From positions 23,024 to 87,023 of the IMG/VR virus record IMGVR_UViG_3300011254_000489: a stretch of 64,000 nucleotides of DNA. One strand, given 5' to 3'. This DNA is from a virus. Shown piece after piece: positions 1-10,200 of this stretch (position 1 is its first letter; each line of letters begins with the position of its first letter). The notes under the pieces were generated by a model. It was not told where the DNA came from, did no database searches, and saw only the letters and a list, made by a program, of their open reading frames with translations. Both the position numbers and the translations under genes were made by a program.

Positions 1-1
1 C

Positions 2-322
2 GCAAATGAAGTACATCATGTGGCGGCTACATACAACCAATTCAATAAGAAAATGACAATCTACTATGGCGGGGTAGAAGTTGCTAGTACCTTTCACACT
101 CAAAGCACTGACTTTTCTTTTGATAGAGAAGACTTTTATTTAGGGGCTAACGGTTCAGCAAATACAGGAGCAGATTCGGCCAAACTCAACAATCAATTCA
201 TGGGTGAGTTGCATGAATTTGCGTTTGTTAATGGGGCTAGAGAACAGTTTGATGTGACTTCATTAAACCCAAGATTTACGGATGCGTTGCTTTATTTTAG
301 ATTTGAGGAAGTGGACGAATGA
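2..322 (+). CDS. C-terminal part of a LamG/concanavalin-like virion protein (truncated by window edge)
   Basis: The reading frame is open from the first bases of the window, so this is only the C-terminal end of a longer protein; an in-frame GTG at 20 is not the true start. Visible residues contain HHVAATY, a run of short beta strands and the ending FMGELHEFAFVNGARE. That pattern is typical of the last strands of LamG/concanavalin A-like lectin domains in tail and adhesion proteins. It overlaps the tail hub-like gene by 4 bases, so a role in host attachment or tail tip structure is inferred. The function of the missing N-terminus is unknown. Confidence 0.6.
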   Translation, partial: ANEVHHVAATYNQFNKKMTIYYGGVEVASTFHTQSTDFSFDREDFYLGANGSANTGADSAKLNNQFMGELHEFAFVNGAREQFDVTSLNPRFTDALLYFRFEEVDE

Positions 323-3300
323 CTGTTTATGCTATGAGAAAGGGTACATCACCAAACCCTACCGTAGTTACTACGGTTAATGATGCTACAAACAACATCA
401 ATTTCAATTGCCCTACTAATCCTCTTCTTGTAGACTCGGCTACTGTAGCCACTACAAACAGACTCTTTGCCTATATCTGCACAGAAGATGACCCCGTTTC
501 AAAAACTTTCGTACAGAGATTGCAAAGTGGCGATTCCGCAGGGCATCAATATTCTAATTTGAGCAATACAGAAGGATACAAAATTCATTGCTATGACAAT
601 AATTCCGAAACGGGACTAAGGCTCAATGGTATAGCCCCCATATCTAGCCAAGCAAATGAATGGTTTGTTTTAGTTTATTCCGATGATGCACTAACCCACC
701 ATTTTGCTAGAATAACTGAGATAAATACAGATGATGTTTCGGGCGATAGTTTTGATTTTGAACCGAGACTTGGTACTAAAATTCCTAGAGATACTAAGTT
801 TATGGTTTTTCAAGGGCCGACTAAAACTGATACATCGGTTATTGCAGTTTCAGCAGGTATTTTGAATAGTGAAATAACAGGCGGATATAGGTACAATAAA
901 GCCTACATTACTGCAAGACCTATCTTTTATTTCTTTGATGATAGGCTAGATAAGAAAAATGAATTAGACCACAATAAAAAATATTATCTTAAATACGATG
1001 ATAGTAATATGGGTTCTGCTACTGTTACGCCTTCTCAAACAAACTGTTTTGTTACTGTAGAGGACTTTAGTACTAGAATATTAGATTATAGTAAATACAC
1101 AATGAAGGCTAGCGTTATAGATAATTTAAGGGATTTAGATGACCCGACTAAAAACGCAGTTACTTCCAACGAAGGTAATACTTTACCCACAAATGATTTT
1201 ACAGATTACGATGAATGTTTTTTTAACTCTAGAAGAGATACCGATAATTATTTTTCGTCTAGTGCCGCTACCTTAGAATTAAAAGGGCCGTACAGATATA
1301 TTCACTATAATTATTCTCCCGAAAAAGCAAATACTAATTTTTCTTTAGTGGACTTTACAGTATTAGAATCAATAGGGGATAAAGGAGGCTACGCAGATGC
1401 TAAGTTATACGATACTCAAAGAATCTTACCAACTAAAATTAAAGAATTTGACTTGATGAGACTAAGACACCGAGTACATACTGCTAACATACACGAATTG
1501 TTTGCATTAAAGGCTAAGGTTAATTCTTTAACTTCGGGCCAAACTTATGTTTTTGACACGGAGTATGATTTATCTTCTCTACTAACTGTAGGTGATGAAG
1601 TGAAAGTAGGTAACAGAATGGTGATTGTAAAAACAATTGCTTCGTTTTCTGCTCAACAACAAACAATAACCTTTGAAACAAGCAGTAGATTAGAGACAGA
1701 ATCTTCCTTTAGTACTTCTTCCTACACTTTAACTGCGGGAGATAGATTATATCGTAGGGCTTGGAGTCAATCAAAAGGTAATCTTTTGACAACTTTCAAG
1801 ATAATAGATAATAGAAGTAGTAACCTAAAGGTAGTTTTCAATAATCTATTAGAGGCAACAGTAACGGGTTCAAGTGCGGAAACTAAAACACTTACAGTTT
1901 CTTATGACAATTCATTGTATGAAGCATCTTCCTCTGTGGGTTTCTTTAAGGGAGCCTACACTATTGAGATAGAGAGATTTGAAGGAGATATTGAACAGAT
2001 AGATTCTGTTAGAGAGCATGGACAAAACTTCACTACAATATCGGGTCGTAGCAATTATTCAAAATTAATTTCTCCTTTAGTAAATAAAAACTATTCTTTC
2101 AGTAAGGATATTATCTATTCTAGTAATAGCCCTTACAATTCTATGGAGAAGGTTGGTACTGCTCCTGTTTTGTTTAGTAGTACTGCGTTTACTTTAGCGT
2201 CCACCACTGTAGACCCTGTAGCGAATGACCACCTGTTTGTTAAATACACAAATAAGAATATGGCCTACATAGGTCAAGTACAGGCATTCAATACCTCAAC
2301 AGAATTAGTCACATTAACTTCTGCTTCCTTTACTTCTACTATTGATTCGGGAGGGGTGCAAGTAGAAGAGATTTGGAAAATCTCAAACAAGAATTATATA
2401 TTATCCAAAGCATTATCGTCGGACAATAGAAATTCTATCTTCCCTACTTCTCTAACAGGTGCAACTGAAAAGGGATTGTTCTTTGAAAGCGGTGTAGATA
2501 CTTCCAATAGTAATTCGGATTTAGTAGGTAGTTCTGCTTCTACGGACACTAGAGCGATTGGATACCACTTTAACAATCCTACAAACATAAGAAAGGATGA
2601 AGCATTCCAAGCGGTATTATCCGATGGAGGGACTACTTATTCATCAGTTGAGCCTGTAAATACCTTGATGGATTTCACAGTTGTTTCTTCTAGTACTAAA
2701 GACGGAAAGACTACACTTGAGTTAGCACCTTATGTTCCTTTGACATTAGGAAGATTGGAATACAATGATGCTGATGCTTCGGATACCACCTTTGACACAG
2801 TAGGAAATTCTGTTGGCGTTGTTGTTTTTGGTGACAATAAAAAGTACATAGAAGTTGATGGTCTAGCGAATAGCCCTGCGGAAAAAGACTCTGTTTACAT
2901 AGCGGGTATTTTTGCAGGATATATTACTCAGTTAGTCAAGCCTAGTACTAGCACCAATTGGAGGATATATACAGATAGGGTCGTGGAGTATACTGCAAGT
3001 CAAGTAGTTAGTATATTGAATACTATTACTAGGGGTACTACAATTATAGAAGAAAAATATACTAGTGATTTGTACTTTGTTAATGGTGGGCATTTACATG
3101 GAGGTAAATTTGTTAGCCTATTGCACCCGTTTTTCGGTAATAATAAGCCGATGATTTTCAACATAGCGGCTACTTACATAACCGGAGTCCAAAGCACTAC
3201 TTCGGAAATGTTTGGGCAACCACTGTATAGAATTTCCCACATGGAAAAAGGTACTTTTGATTTTGTTTCTCCTGCGGTAGTTTCTACTTCTAATAAAGAC

Positions 3301-6300
3301 GCTTCTAATTTTTACTTAGGTGGTAGTAAATTAGGGTATTATGCTTCGGGCTACAAGATAGGTGGTGGTTCATATATTGATTCTAGTACTTATTATGATA
3401 GCGTTATTGGTAGAAAGGTGGGTTTTCCGCATTTACCAATTGAAATGAGAGGGAACTTTCCTGCTAGTGGTTCCTTATTTTTTGATTATGATGTGTATGA
3501 AAACGGTCATACTAAACCCACAATTTTTGTTAGTAGTGACCCAACGGATGATTCAGCCGCAATATCGGGTGGTAGTAGGTATCGTATTAAAGACATTTTA
3601 GAACAATTTGATTCTAAAGCAAGTAGACTATTTTTGTTTAGCAACAGTGATTTATTTCCATACACAAGTAATAGAAGTGACAGTTTGATGAATAGTTCGG
3701 TTGTTACTGCTAAGGACGATTTAAAGAAATTCAAATTGATGTTAATGTCAGCACCTACCTCAACTGCCGGTAGTGTAAAGCAATCTAAAATGGCTACTGA
3801 AGGTTCATCACTAGCATTGACAGACGAAAGTTATGAAGATGCCGCTATCATTGATGTTGATAAAAACATTACAGAATTGAAAAGAGCAGGAATAATGAGA
3901 TTGACTGAGGTAGTATTTGATGTGGCGTTCAATCAATTTAACCCCGAAAAACCTCCTGCCGAAAATAGAACCATACCCGAAGTAACTTATTATTATCATT
4001 CGTTTGCTTCTTTAAGTTGCACTGTGAGTTCTTATGGGTCTTCTCAAATAGTAGTCAATACGGCTATTTCAGTAAGTGATAACGACATTTTAGTAGATTC
4101 TAACCGTAATTTTATTGGTACTGTTAATGGTAATCAAAGTTCCGTGACAACTATTTCTTTAGATGCTAACCCTGTGCCTACTAATGGAGGTTCCGCTTAT
4201 ACGGGGGCTTTATACAAAGTTGATGAACTGTATAGAACGGTTATTAAGGGCCACGGTGGAGAAAGCAGTTTCTTAAACTTTGAAAAGGAAATTAATTTCT
4301 TGAAAGGAGTTGTGCATAATGATGCTTATGCTCCTACTTCTAGTGAATTCGTTTCTATTTTTGGTACAAGTAATACATTAATACGGCCTTCCAATGTTGC
4401 AATTGCTTCACAACAATATTCCAATCTAATTCTACCTTTAAGTTTTAATGATGGAATAGATGCTACTACTTCTATTGATGGGGGAATTGGAAACTCAACA
4501 AGCGCACAACACTCTAGTACTTGGTTGAGTAAGGTAGATGCTTTACCTAATTCTAATAGTTCTAGTGTTGATACCATATTTCAAAATCAATTACATGGCG
4601 TTTTCTTGGGTAGATTTTCTGTAGAGGATGGTATTACTGATGCTGATGAAATGATGACTAAAGGGACTACTTTCCCTGCTAATAATAATACTCACTTAAG
4701 GAAGTACACAGAAGATATTACTACTATGAATATGGGATTAAGTAGTGCTAGCAATTTTATGTCATTCAAAAATAGTATTGCTACAGAAAGAACGGCTCAA
4801 TCTAATGACGCTGATGGAGTATTTATTGGGTTTAAGTTTAGACTTAATTTAGATAGTACTCTAGGCACAGTTACTAAAACCACAATAAATATGCCTAATG
4901 GTGATAGTGCCTATCAATACAAAATAACAGGTACAGAAATTCTAGATTTAGTAAAGGATTTAACAGGGTGCTATTTAGCCTCCGAATATGTGGCTGAATA
5001 TTCTACAGGTTTTGGACAAAATGCTAGTTATCCGGCAAATCCGAAGGGAATAAATAACTCAATGCCTGTAGAGTTAGCCTATGTTTTGAGCCATGCAATA
5101 GATAGAAATGCCTCAACTCTTACTCATATCATAACAGTAGATAAAAATTTAACAGGAAAATATTATAGAGTCATGCAACCTAACGAAACTACATTTTACA
5201 ACTTTACCCCCAACAGAATTAAACTAAATACTCTATCTAGTGAATATACCAAAATACCATTTGAAGACAAAACCTATCAAGGCACAAAGGATTACTTGCT
5301 TCTCAAAGGTTCGGGTAGTAGAGGTAATTTAGTAGGTTCAACTTATACTTACAGTAACGAAGGACACAACGAAGCGGTACTATCTATGTATGTTCTAGTA
5401 GACCCCGATATGCAAGCATTAGGTGGAAGTAGAGATGAAATAGTACCGAGAACCCATACTGCTTCTTATAATGTATTTGCTGATTCGGCTAATTACTATG
5501 AAAAGAATTATTCTTTATGCTTATCCGATGGGGATACAACCTACAAAACCTCGGCTGAATTTCAATACATAGGTGCTAGTGGCGGTGCATATGTAGAGTT
5601 TGGTGAAATGAAAACTATGAAAGGTATAGTTTCCATGTCCGAAACTTTCTCCGTAACCACATCAAAGAATGTTAAGATACGACCAAAGAGAGCCATGATT
5701 GGTTCCGTGGTCAATGTTTGCAGTGAGGCAGAAAGTATCCTAAACGATTTATTAGAAACTAATGACATAGAATATTCTTTCTCGGATACTAATGACTATC
5801 CTCTTTTCTTAGCACCAAATTACAAAAGCACTGATTTGTTTTCTTCAATAAATTATGTATTGGAAAGAAAGGATAAGGCTTTAATTTACGAAAATGATGC
5901 GTTCTCAATTAGAAATAAAACTAATTCTACTCTCAATCCAAAGGTATTCATAACAGATAGAAACGACAAGTTCCAAATCGGTGACTTTGGTAAGTCCGAT
6001 GTGTTGTTTGATTTCTTCAATGAGATAATTGTTTATGGGGATTCACATGTTTCTACTAAAAGAAACTTAAGAAGTATTAAGGCTAGAGGTAAGAAAACTT
6101 TAGAAATAGATGAGCCTACTATTTTTACACAACAAGATGCAGATAAAAGAGCAACTGAATTACTAAGACTACATTCAAGATTGAATCAAAAGGTAACTAT
6201 TGAAATAGGGCAGAAGGGAATTTCTCACCTAAGAGCAGGGGACATTATTTCTTTAGAGTTAGTTAGAGAAAACATAGAGAAAAACCAATACATAATTTTG

Positions 6301-6633
6301 GAGATGGAGCATGGATTTAGCGGCTTCGTTAAATTGCAATTAGGAAGATTCTCTAAAGGGCTAGAAGATAGATTCGCTGAATTGTTAATTAGTACTAGAA
6401 AGAATAAGACTTTGCTTAGACCTAAAGAATTAGCAGAAGCAAATGAAAATGCTTCCTTCTTGGATAGTATCAAAATCAATGAACGCCGTTTGGTAATACA
6501 GACAAGAGTTTCTTCGGGCGGAAGTTCTTTTAGTATAGGGTTCGTGGAAGAAATTGGGTTCGGATTAGAAATGGGATTCGGCACATCGGGTAGCACAATA
6601 ACAACCACAACAGTAAGGGAGGTAGAGTATTGA
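319..6633 (+). CDS. very large tail protein, baseplate hub/tail-tip like
   Basis: This 2104-residue protein is by far the largest in the window and lies between a LamG-like protein and tail fibre genes. Most of it is rich in Ser, Thr, Asn and short beta strands and has no recognisable motif. The last 250 residues look like the C-terminal domain of phage tail hub or tail-associated proteins, with the segments VYGDS, DADKRATELL, GISHLRAGDIISLEL and YIILEMEHGFSG. In that family the C-terminal part forms the hub at the tail tip. The ATG at 319 overlaps the upstream stop. Hub assignment is inference from domain style and gene order. Confidence 0.6.
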   Translation: MTVYAMRKGTSPNPTVVTTVNDATNNINFNCPTNPLLVDSATVATTNRLFAYICTEDDPVSKTFVQRLQSGDSAGHQYSNLSNTEGYKIHCYDNNSETGLRLNGIAPISSQANEWFVLVYSDDALTHHFARITEINTDDVSGDSFDFEPRLGTKIPRDTKFMVFQGPTKTDTSVIAVSAGILNSEITGGYRYNKAYITARPIFYFFDDRLDKKNELDHNKKYYLKYDDSNMGSATVTPSQTNCFVTVEDFSTRILDYSKYTMKASVIDNLRDLDDPTKNAVTSNEGNTLPTNDFTDYDECFFNSRRDTDNYFSSSAATLELKGPYRYIHYNYSPEKANTNFSLVDFTVLESIGDKGGYADAKLYDTQRILPTKIKEFDLMRLRHRVHTANIHELFALKAKVNSLTSGQTYVFDTEYDLSSLLTVGDEVKVGNRMVIVKTIASFSAQQQTITFETSSRLETESSFSTSSYTLTAGDRLYRRAWSQSKGNLLTTFKIIDNRSSNLKVVFNNLLEATVTGSSAETKTLTVSYDNSLYEASSSVGFFKGAYTIEIERFEGDIEQIDSVREHGQNFTTISGRSNYSKLISPLVNKNYSFSKDIIYSSNSPYNSMEKVGTAPVLFSSTAFTLASTTVDPVANDHLFVKYTNKNMAYIGQVQAFNTSTELVTLTSASFTSTIDSGGVQVEEIWKISNKNYILSKALSSDNRNSIFPTSLTGATEKGLFFESGVDTSNSNSDLVGSSASTDTRAIGYHFNNPTNIRKDEAFQAVLSDGGTTYSSVEPVNTLMDFTVVSSSTKDGKTTLELAPYVPLTLGRLEYNDADASDTTFDTVGNSVGVVVFGDNKKYIEVDGLANSPAEKDSVYIAGIFAGYITQLVKPSTSTNWRIYTDRVVEYTASQVVSILNTITRGTTIIEEKYTSDLYFVNGGHLHGGKFVSLLHPFFGNNKPMIFNIAATYITGVQSTTSEMFGQPLYRISHMEKGTFDFVSPAVVSTSNKDASNFYLGGSKLGYYASGYKIGGGSYIDSSTYYDSVIGRKVGFPHLPIEMRGNFPASGSLFFDYDVYENGHTKPTIFVSSDPTDDSAAISGGSRYRIKDILEQFDSKASRLFLFSNSDLFPYTSNRSDSLMNSSVVTAKDDLKKFKLMLMSAPTSTAGSVKQSKMATEGSSLALTDESYEDAAIIDVDKNITELKRAGIMRLTEVVFDVAFNQFNPEKPPAENRTIPEVTYYYHSFASLSCTVSSYGSSQIVVNTAISVSDNDILVDSNRNFIGTVNGNQSSVTTISLDANPVPTNGGSAYTGALYKVDELYRTVIKGHGGESSFLNFEKEINFLKGVVHNDAYAPTSSEFVSIFGTSNTLIRPSNVAIASQQYSNLILPLSFNDGIDATTSIDGGIGNSTSAQHSSTWLSKVDALPNSNSSSVDTIFQNQLHGVFLGRFSVEDGITDADEMMTKGTTFPANNNTHLRKYTEDITTMNMGLSSASNFMSFKNSIATERTAQSNDADGVFIGFKFRLNLDSTLGTVTKTTINMPNGDSAYQYKITGTEILDLVKDLTGCYLASEYVAEYSTGFGQNASYPANPKGINNSMPVELAYVLSHAIDRNASTLTHIITVDKNLTGKYYRVMQPNETTFYNFTPNRIKLNTLSSEYTKIPFEDKTYQGTKDYLLLKGSGSRGNLVGSTYTYSNEGHNEAVLSMYVLVDPDMQALGGSRDEIVPRTHTASYNVFADSANYYEKNYSLCLSDGDTTYKTSAEFQYIGASGGAYVEFGEMKTMKGIVSMSETFSVTTSKNVKIRPKRAMIGSVVNVCSEAESILNDLLETNDIEYSFSDTNDYPLFLAPNYKSTDLFSSINYVLERKDKALIYENDAFSIRNKTNSTLNPKVFITDRNDKFQIGDFGKSDVLFDFFNEIIVYGDSHVSTKRNLRSIKARGKKTLEIDEPTIFTQQDADKRATELLRLHSRLNQKVTIEIGQKGISHLRAGDIISLELVRENIEKNQYIILEMEHGFSGFVKLQLGRFSKGLEDRFAELLISTRKNKTLLRPKELAEANENASFLDSIKINERRLVIQTRVSSGGSSFSIGFVEEIGFGLEMGFGTSGSTITTTTVREVEY

Positions 6634-6968
6634 TTACAGATTCAACAAGACAGGCTATAGCCACGCACCTCAAAGACACCTACACGAAGGCTAGAATAGG
6701 CTTAGGAGGCAATTCTACAAGTCCCGTTGCTACAAACTTAGATGTACCCTTGTCAAATGTTATTGCTACAGTTAATTCTTTGTCCGATTTGAATGTCGTT
6801 GATTTCAAATTTACTGTGGCGGGTTCTTCAATTTCGGGTCTAACTATTAGAGAGGTTGCTATTTTTAATGCGGGCTATACAGAAATGCTAACAAGAATAA
6901 ACTTTGAAGGCATTGGGCCTTTCTCTTCGGGAGACTTAGACTTTTTCGTAACTATTGAGGTGGAATAA
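6630..6968 (+). CDS. small tail-module protein, function unknown
   Basis: This 112-residue protein starts with TTG, which overlaps the TGA of the tail hub gene and follows GGGAGGTAG, a good ribosome-binding site. It is predicted to be mostly beta and ends FVTIEVE. The segment GLTIREVAIFNAG resembles short tail fibre-associated or tail-terminator proteins of phages, but I do not recognise a named family. Its position between hub and fibre suggests a baseplate or fibre-connector part. Confidence 0.5.
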   Translation: MITDSTRQAIATHLKDTYTKARIGLGGNSTSPVATNLDVPLSNVIATVNSLSDLNVVDFKFTVAGSSISGLTIREVAIFNAGYTEMLTRINFEGIGPFSSGDLDFFVTIEVE

Positions 6969-6969
6969 C

Positions 6970-8859
6970 ATGGCGGCAAGTAATAACAACGGCGGATTTT
7001 CAAGAATGGGAGCAGACCCTACAGTTAGTGGTCTAAGAGATGGAACAGATTTTCCTCATAGTGGAATTTACCATGCTTTGAATTCTGCTACTCAAGGAAA
7101 TTATGCAATCATTGATGGTAATAATTTCAACATTACACAAACAGATGTTGCTTCCAATAGTAGATTTGTTGTAGCGGCAGGTAGGGTTTTTAGAGATGGG
7201 GCATTAGTAGCGGAAATTGCTACTGCTACTTTCAATCAAGGCACACCTTCTACATTTGATGAACCCACTAGCGGGAATGCTTACTTTTTACTAGTAGTTA
7301 ATTCTTCAAATGCTTTAGCAATTTTAGGAGATAAGGCTACTACTGATTTAGTTCCTAATTTAACAAATAGGGACGAGATACCTATTGCAGTTATTAGACT
7401 GACTAGTGGGGAAAACTATGACGCTAGACATATTCAATTTTTAACTACTTCTAAGGATGAAAATTCATTAAGTATTGGGCATAATGATAGCGGTTATACT
7501 GAATCGGGAAATATTACAGGGGATGCTAATAGCATAGATATTGTTTCAACTCCTAGTAATGCAGATATTAACTTAGTACCAAACGGTACGGGGAAGGTGG
7601 GCGTTGGTACTGCTTCTCCTGCTACTAAATTACATGTGGTAGGAGGGGCGACTCCTATTGTTAGAGTAGATGGGGGTACTAATCATGCTACTACTACCGT
7701 AGATAATAACATTCAAGGAGTTGAAATAAGTAAAAATGGAATGAATACGACAAATAAATACAACGGCGGATATAAATTTACTTCTACGGATACTGCTTTT
7801 ACTACTCATAGTCCTAAGATGTTAGCGGCTATGGTACATAGAGCATTACAGACTTATGATGCTGATTCTAAAGGTAATTCAGCAATTGATTTCTTTATCC
7901 ATGATGGTACTACTACTGACGGAACCGGCCCTGCATCTGTTAAACACACACTGACTTCTAGTGCTTTAGGTATTGGGACTGATGACCCCGCCGCAGAAGT
8001 GCATATAATGGGAGCAAATGCCCCCGAATTAAGGCTACAAGAAAACGGTAATGATGGATATACTTCTGTTGTCGCTTACTCGGATAGTTACGGAGGATTG
8101 GCGGTAAGAGATAATGCAGGAAGCGATTCCACCATTTTAGACATAGATGTGGAGTCGGCAGGAACAGGCGCACAAACACTTCGCTTATTTAGGACTAGTA
8201 ATGCTAGTGCTAGTTCTACTAAATTCCAAATATTATCAGCAGGAACTACAACCGAGGTTTTCCGAGTGGCGGCTGATGACGGAGATACCACTATTGCCCA
8301 ATCCTTAAAATTATCAGTGACTAGCCAAGATGGTTATATTGATAACATAATTGACGATAAAGATATAATCTTTAGAGCAAGTACCTCTAGTGCAACAAAT
8401 GAAATTATGCGTGTTGATAGTACTCAACAGGCAGTCTCTATTGGAACTGTTACCTCTAATGCTAAATTAACTGTTGATGGGGATATTTCTAGAAAGGGAT
8501 TAGTTAGAAATGTAACTATTGCTTTAGGTACGCCCTTACCTTCAGGGGATACTTATGTTATTGTGGATACTGATGATTATATCCAAGCCTCTGCCCCTGT
8601 GGGTTTACCTTTAGAGTTGCAGTTGCCCGATGCAGGAGCAGACGATTTAGGAAGAACATTCCGTAGTGTTGCTAGAGAAGTTACTGGCGGATTGACTTTA
8701 ACGAGAACAGGTTCAAGTGATAACCTCTTTGACCCCGCAGGTACTCCTATTACCGAAGCCATTACAGGAACAAGCAATATTTTAACTATGGTTGCGGGAA
8801 AGGTATATGATGTCACATGTAATGATGCAGACCAATGGACTGTAATAACACTAAACTGA
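6970..8859 (+). CDS. tail fibre protein
   Basis: The start at ATG 6970 is chosen because GAGGTGG lies just upstream and the previous gene ends at 6968; the longer frame from 6955 would overlap it. The 629-residue product carries tail fibre repeats: NADINLVPNGTGKVGVG, then ASPATKLHVVGG, then IGTDDPAAEVHI. These are the 'G[IV]GT.sPa.kLhV' units seen in phage fibres and in stalks near endosialidase-type chaperone domains. The C-terminus is a compact beta domain ending QWTVITLN with no obvious autoprotease. A role as host-recognition fibre is inferred. Confidence 0.7.
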   Translation: MAASNNNGGFSRMGADPTVSGLRDGTDFPHSGIYHALNSATQGNYAIIDGNNFNITQTDVASNSRFVVAAGRVFRDGALVAEIATATFNQGTPSTFDEPTSGNAYFLLVVNSSNALAILGDKATTDLVPNLTNRDEIPIAVIRLTSGENYDARHIQFLTTSKDENSLSIGHNDSGYTESGNITGDANSIDIVSTPSNADINLVPNGTGKVGVGTASPATKLHVVGGATPIVRVDGGTNHATTTVDNNIQGVEISKNGMNTTNKYNGGYKFTSTDTAFTTHSPKMLAAMVHRALQTYDADSKGNSAIDFFIHDGTTTDGTGPASVKHTLTSSALGIGTDDPAAEVHIMGANAPELRLQENGNDGYTSVVAYSDSYGGLAVRDNAGSDSTILDIDVESAGTGAQTLRLFRTSNASASSTKFQILSAGTTTEVFRVAADDGDTTIAQSLKLSVTSQDGYIDNIIDDKDIIFRASTSSATNEIMRVDSTQQAVSIGTVTSNAKLTVDGDISRKGLVRNVTIALGTPLPSGDTYVIVDTDDYIQASAPVGLPLELQLPDAGADDLGRTFRSVAREVTGGLTLTRTGSSDNLFDPAGTPITEAITGTSNILTMVAGKVYDVTCNDADQWTVITLN

Positions 8860-8896
8860 TAGCAAAGTTTATTTTCTACACCACCCTCCTTTGCTT

Positions 8897-9052
8897 GTGA
8901 GCCTATTAGTTTATTTTTTTGCCGCCTTTATTTTGGGATTTGTTACTGTTTGGTTGGCTACTCCGCCATCAAAAGACACTTTCATAATCTTTGAAAGCGG
9001 TGAAGAATTAGATGAAATGTGTTGGGGCGGTCTAAGGAGAGGCCACCAATGA
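8897..9052 (+). CDS. small single-span membrane protein
   Basis: A GTG-started 51-residue frame. Residues 2-21 form one hydrophobic segment (LLVYFFAAFILGFVTVWLA), followed by a short polar tail ending GGLRRGHQ. Its stop overlaps the ATG of the HMG-CoA lyase gene in an ATGA arrangement, which supports translation and coupling. The N-terminal span could be a membrane anchor; a holin-like role is possible but unsupported. Confidence 0.5.
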   Translation: MSLLVYFFAAFILGFVTVWLATPPSKDTFIIFESGEELDEMCWGGLRRGHQ

Positions 9053-9897
9053 AAATTAGAATTGTAGAGGTTTCTCCTAGAGACGGTCTACAATCGCTAG
9101 AAGAATTTGTTCCTACAGAAGTCAAAAGAGATTTGATTAACTCTCTTTACGGTGCAGGTTTCTCTCATGTAGAAGAAACAAGTTTTGCTCATCCTAAATT
9201 TGTGCCGCAAATGGCTGACGCAGAGCAAGTGTACCAGAAAGGTTCCGTTTTAGTTATGAATAATAGAGGTTTTATTAGGGCTAAAAAAATAGGAGTAGAG
9301 AAAATTAATATTGTTTTTTCTCCTTGTGAAACTTTTAACTTAAATAATATGGGCAAAACTAGAAACGAAATAGTATTGATGTATAAAACATTCATGGATA
9401 GAGTACCAAAAGAAAATGTTAGAGTCTATTTATCTATGGCTTTTGGTAGTCCTTACAGTGGTTCTTTTTCTCCAACTACGATTCGTTCTTGTATTAGGGA
9501 TGCTAAGATGTTTGGAAACACTGTAGTATTTTCCGATACTGTGGGGGTAGGAACTAGAAACGAAGTTGGCTTATTTGCTGAAATGGCTTTAGAAGAAGGG
9601 GTCATCCCCGCCTTACATTTACACCATAAGGGAGAAGAAGAAAGGGCTATATCTTTAGTTAGAGCAGGATTATTTTCGGGGATAAAAGAATTTGATAGTA
9701 GTATAGGTGGCTTAGGTGGCTGTCCTTTCGTTGAAGATAGTGGCGGTAATTTATCTACGGAAGCCCTCGTAGGACATTTAGAAGCATGGGGTTTTGATTG
9801 TGGAGTAAAAATAGATGATTTGACCCCTGCTAAAAAAATCGCACAATCCATAAAAAATGCCCAAAATGAAAAAATGGGCCGCATGACTCACCCCTAA
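9049..9897 (+). CDS. hydroxymethylglutaryl-CoA lyase-like enzyme (auxiliary metabolic gene)
   Basis: The 282-residue product matches the HMGL-like TIM-barrel family. It has VEVSPRDGLQS at 6-16 (catalytic Arg and metal-binding Asp), VEETSF near 41, SDTVG near 162, HLH at 190-192 (metal ligands) and GGLGGCPF at 220-227 with the active-site Cys 225. HMG-CoA lyase cleaves HMG-CoA to acetoacetate and acetyl-CoA. All key residues are present and the length is near the usual 300, so it is probably active. ATG 9049 is chosen over 9019 because it aligns with family starts and overlaps the upstream stop. It ends 22 bases from the convergent minus-strand array. A related aldolase-type lyase is the main alternative. 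Confidence 0.88.
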   Translation: MKIRIVEVSPRDGLQSLEEFVPTEVKRDLINSLYGAGFSHVEETSFAHPKFVPQMADAEQVYQKGSVLVMNNRGFIRAKKIGVEKINIVFSPCETFNLNNMGKTRNEIVLMYKTFMDRVPKENVRVYLSMAFGSPYSGSFSPTTIRSCIRDAKMFGNTVVFSDTVGVGTRNEVGLFAEMALEEGVIPALHLHHKGEEERAISLVRAGLFSGIKEFDSSIGGLGGCPFVEDSGGNLSTEALVGHLEAWGFDCGVKIDDLTPAKKIAQSIKNAQNEKMGRMTHP

Positions 9898-9919
9898 AGG
9901 TAAGCCATACGACCCTAAT

Positions 9920-10051
9920 TTATTTCCATATGCCGCCGCAACTGCGACATTCCCAAAGTTTAACCTTCTTATCCGAACCAATGTAAAATCCTTGAATCCT
10001 TATTGCGATTGTTTTTTCTTCGCAATAAATACAAGTTTGTTTTAGACTCAT
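9920..10051 (-). CDS. 43-residue zinc-ribbon protein
   Basis: The short frame has two CxxC pairs (CIYC near residue 7 and CRSC near residue 36) about 28 residues apart, a classic zinc-ribbon spacing. Its ATG overlaps the stop of the upstream 50-residue gene. It is the last gene of the leftward array and lies only 22 bases from the end of the convergent HMG-CoA lyase gene. Function is unknown; nucleic-acid or protein binding is the usual role of such ribbons. Confidence 0.5.
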   Translation of the reverse strand: MSLKQTCIYCEEKTIAIRIQGFYIGSDKKVKLWECRSCGGIWK

Positions 10052-10200
10052 TTCTTATCGGAATGGTTTTCTTTCATCAGTCTTTTCATGTAGTCCTCTA
10101 CTGATTGTTCAGTTAAATTAGACCCACCAAACGCCGCAAAAAACAACAAAATAGTAGTCAAACCAAACAACAATGCTCCAAACCATTCCCAAGTACTCAT
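10048..10200 (-). CDS. 50-residue single-span membrane protein
   Basis: Residues 4-24 form a hydrophobic helix (WEWFGALLFGLTTILLFFAAF), followed by a charged tail (EDYMKRLMKE). The ATG overlaps the TGA of the exonuclease gene by one base, and the stop overlaps the next ATG. This chained overlap argues that it is translated. No family is recognised. Confidence 0.5.
   Translation of the reverse strand: MSTWEWFGALLFGLTTILLFFAAFGGSNLTEQSVEDYMKRLMKENHSDKK

Noticed and set aside
6225-6608. Minus-strand frame of 127 codons inside the tail hub gene
   Set aside because: It is antisense to the conserved C-terminal hub domain, isolated, and without a ribosome site.
9898-9920. Bidirectional terminator between HMG-CoA lyase and the leftward array
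   Set aside because: Only 22 bases separate the convergent genes and no hairpin or T-run was found there.
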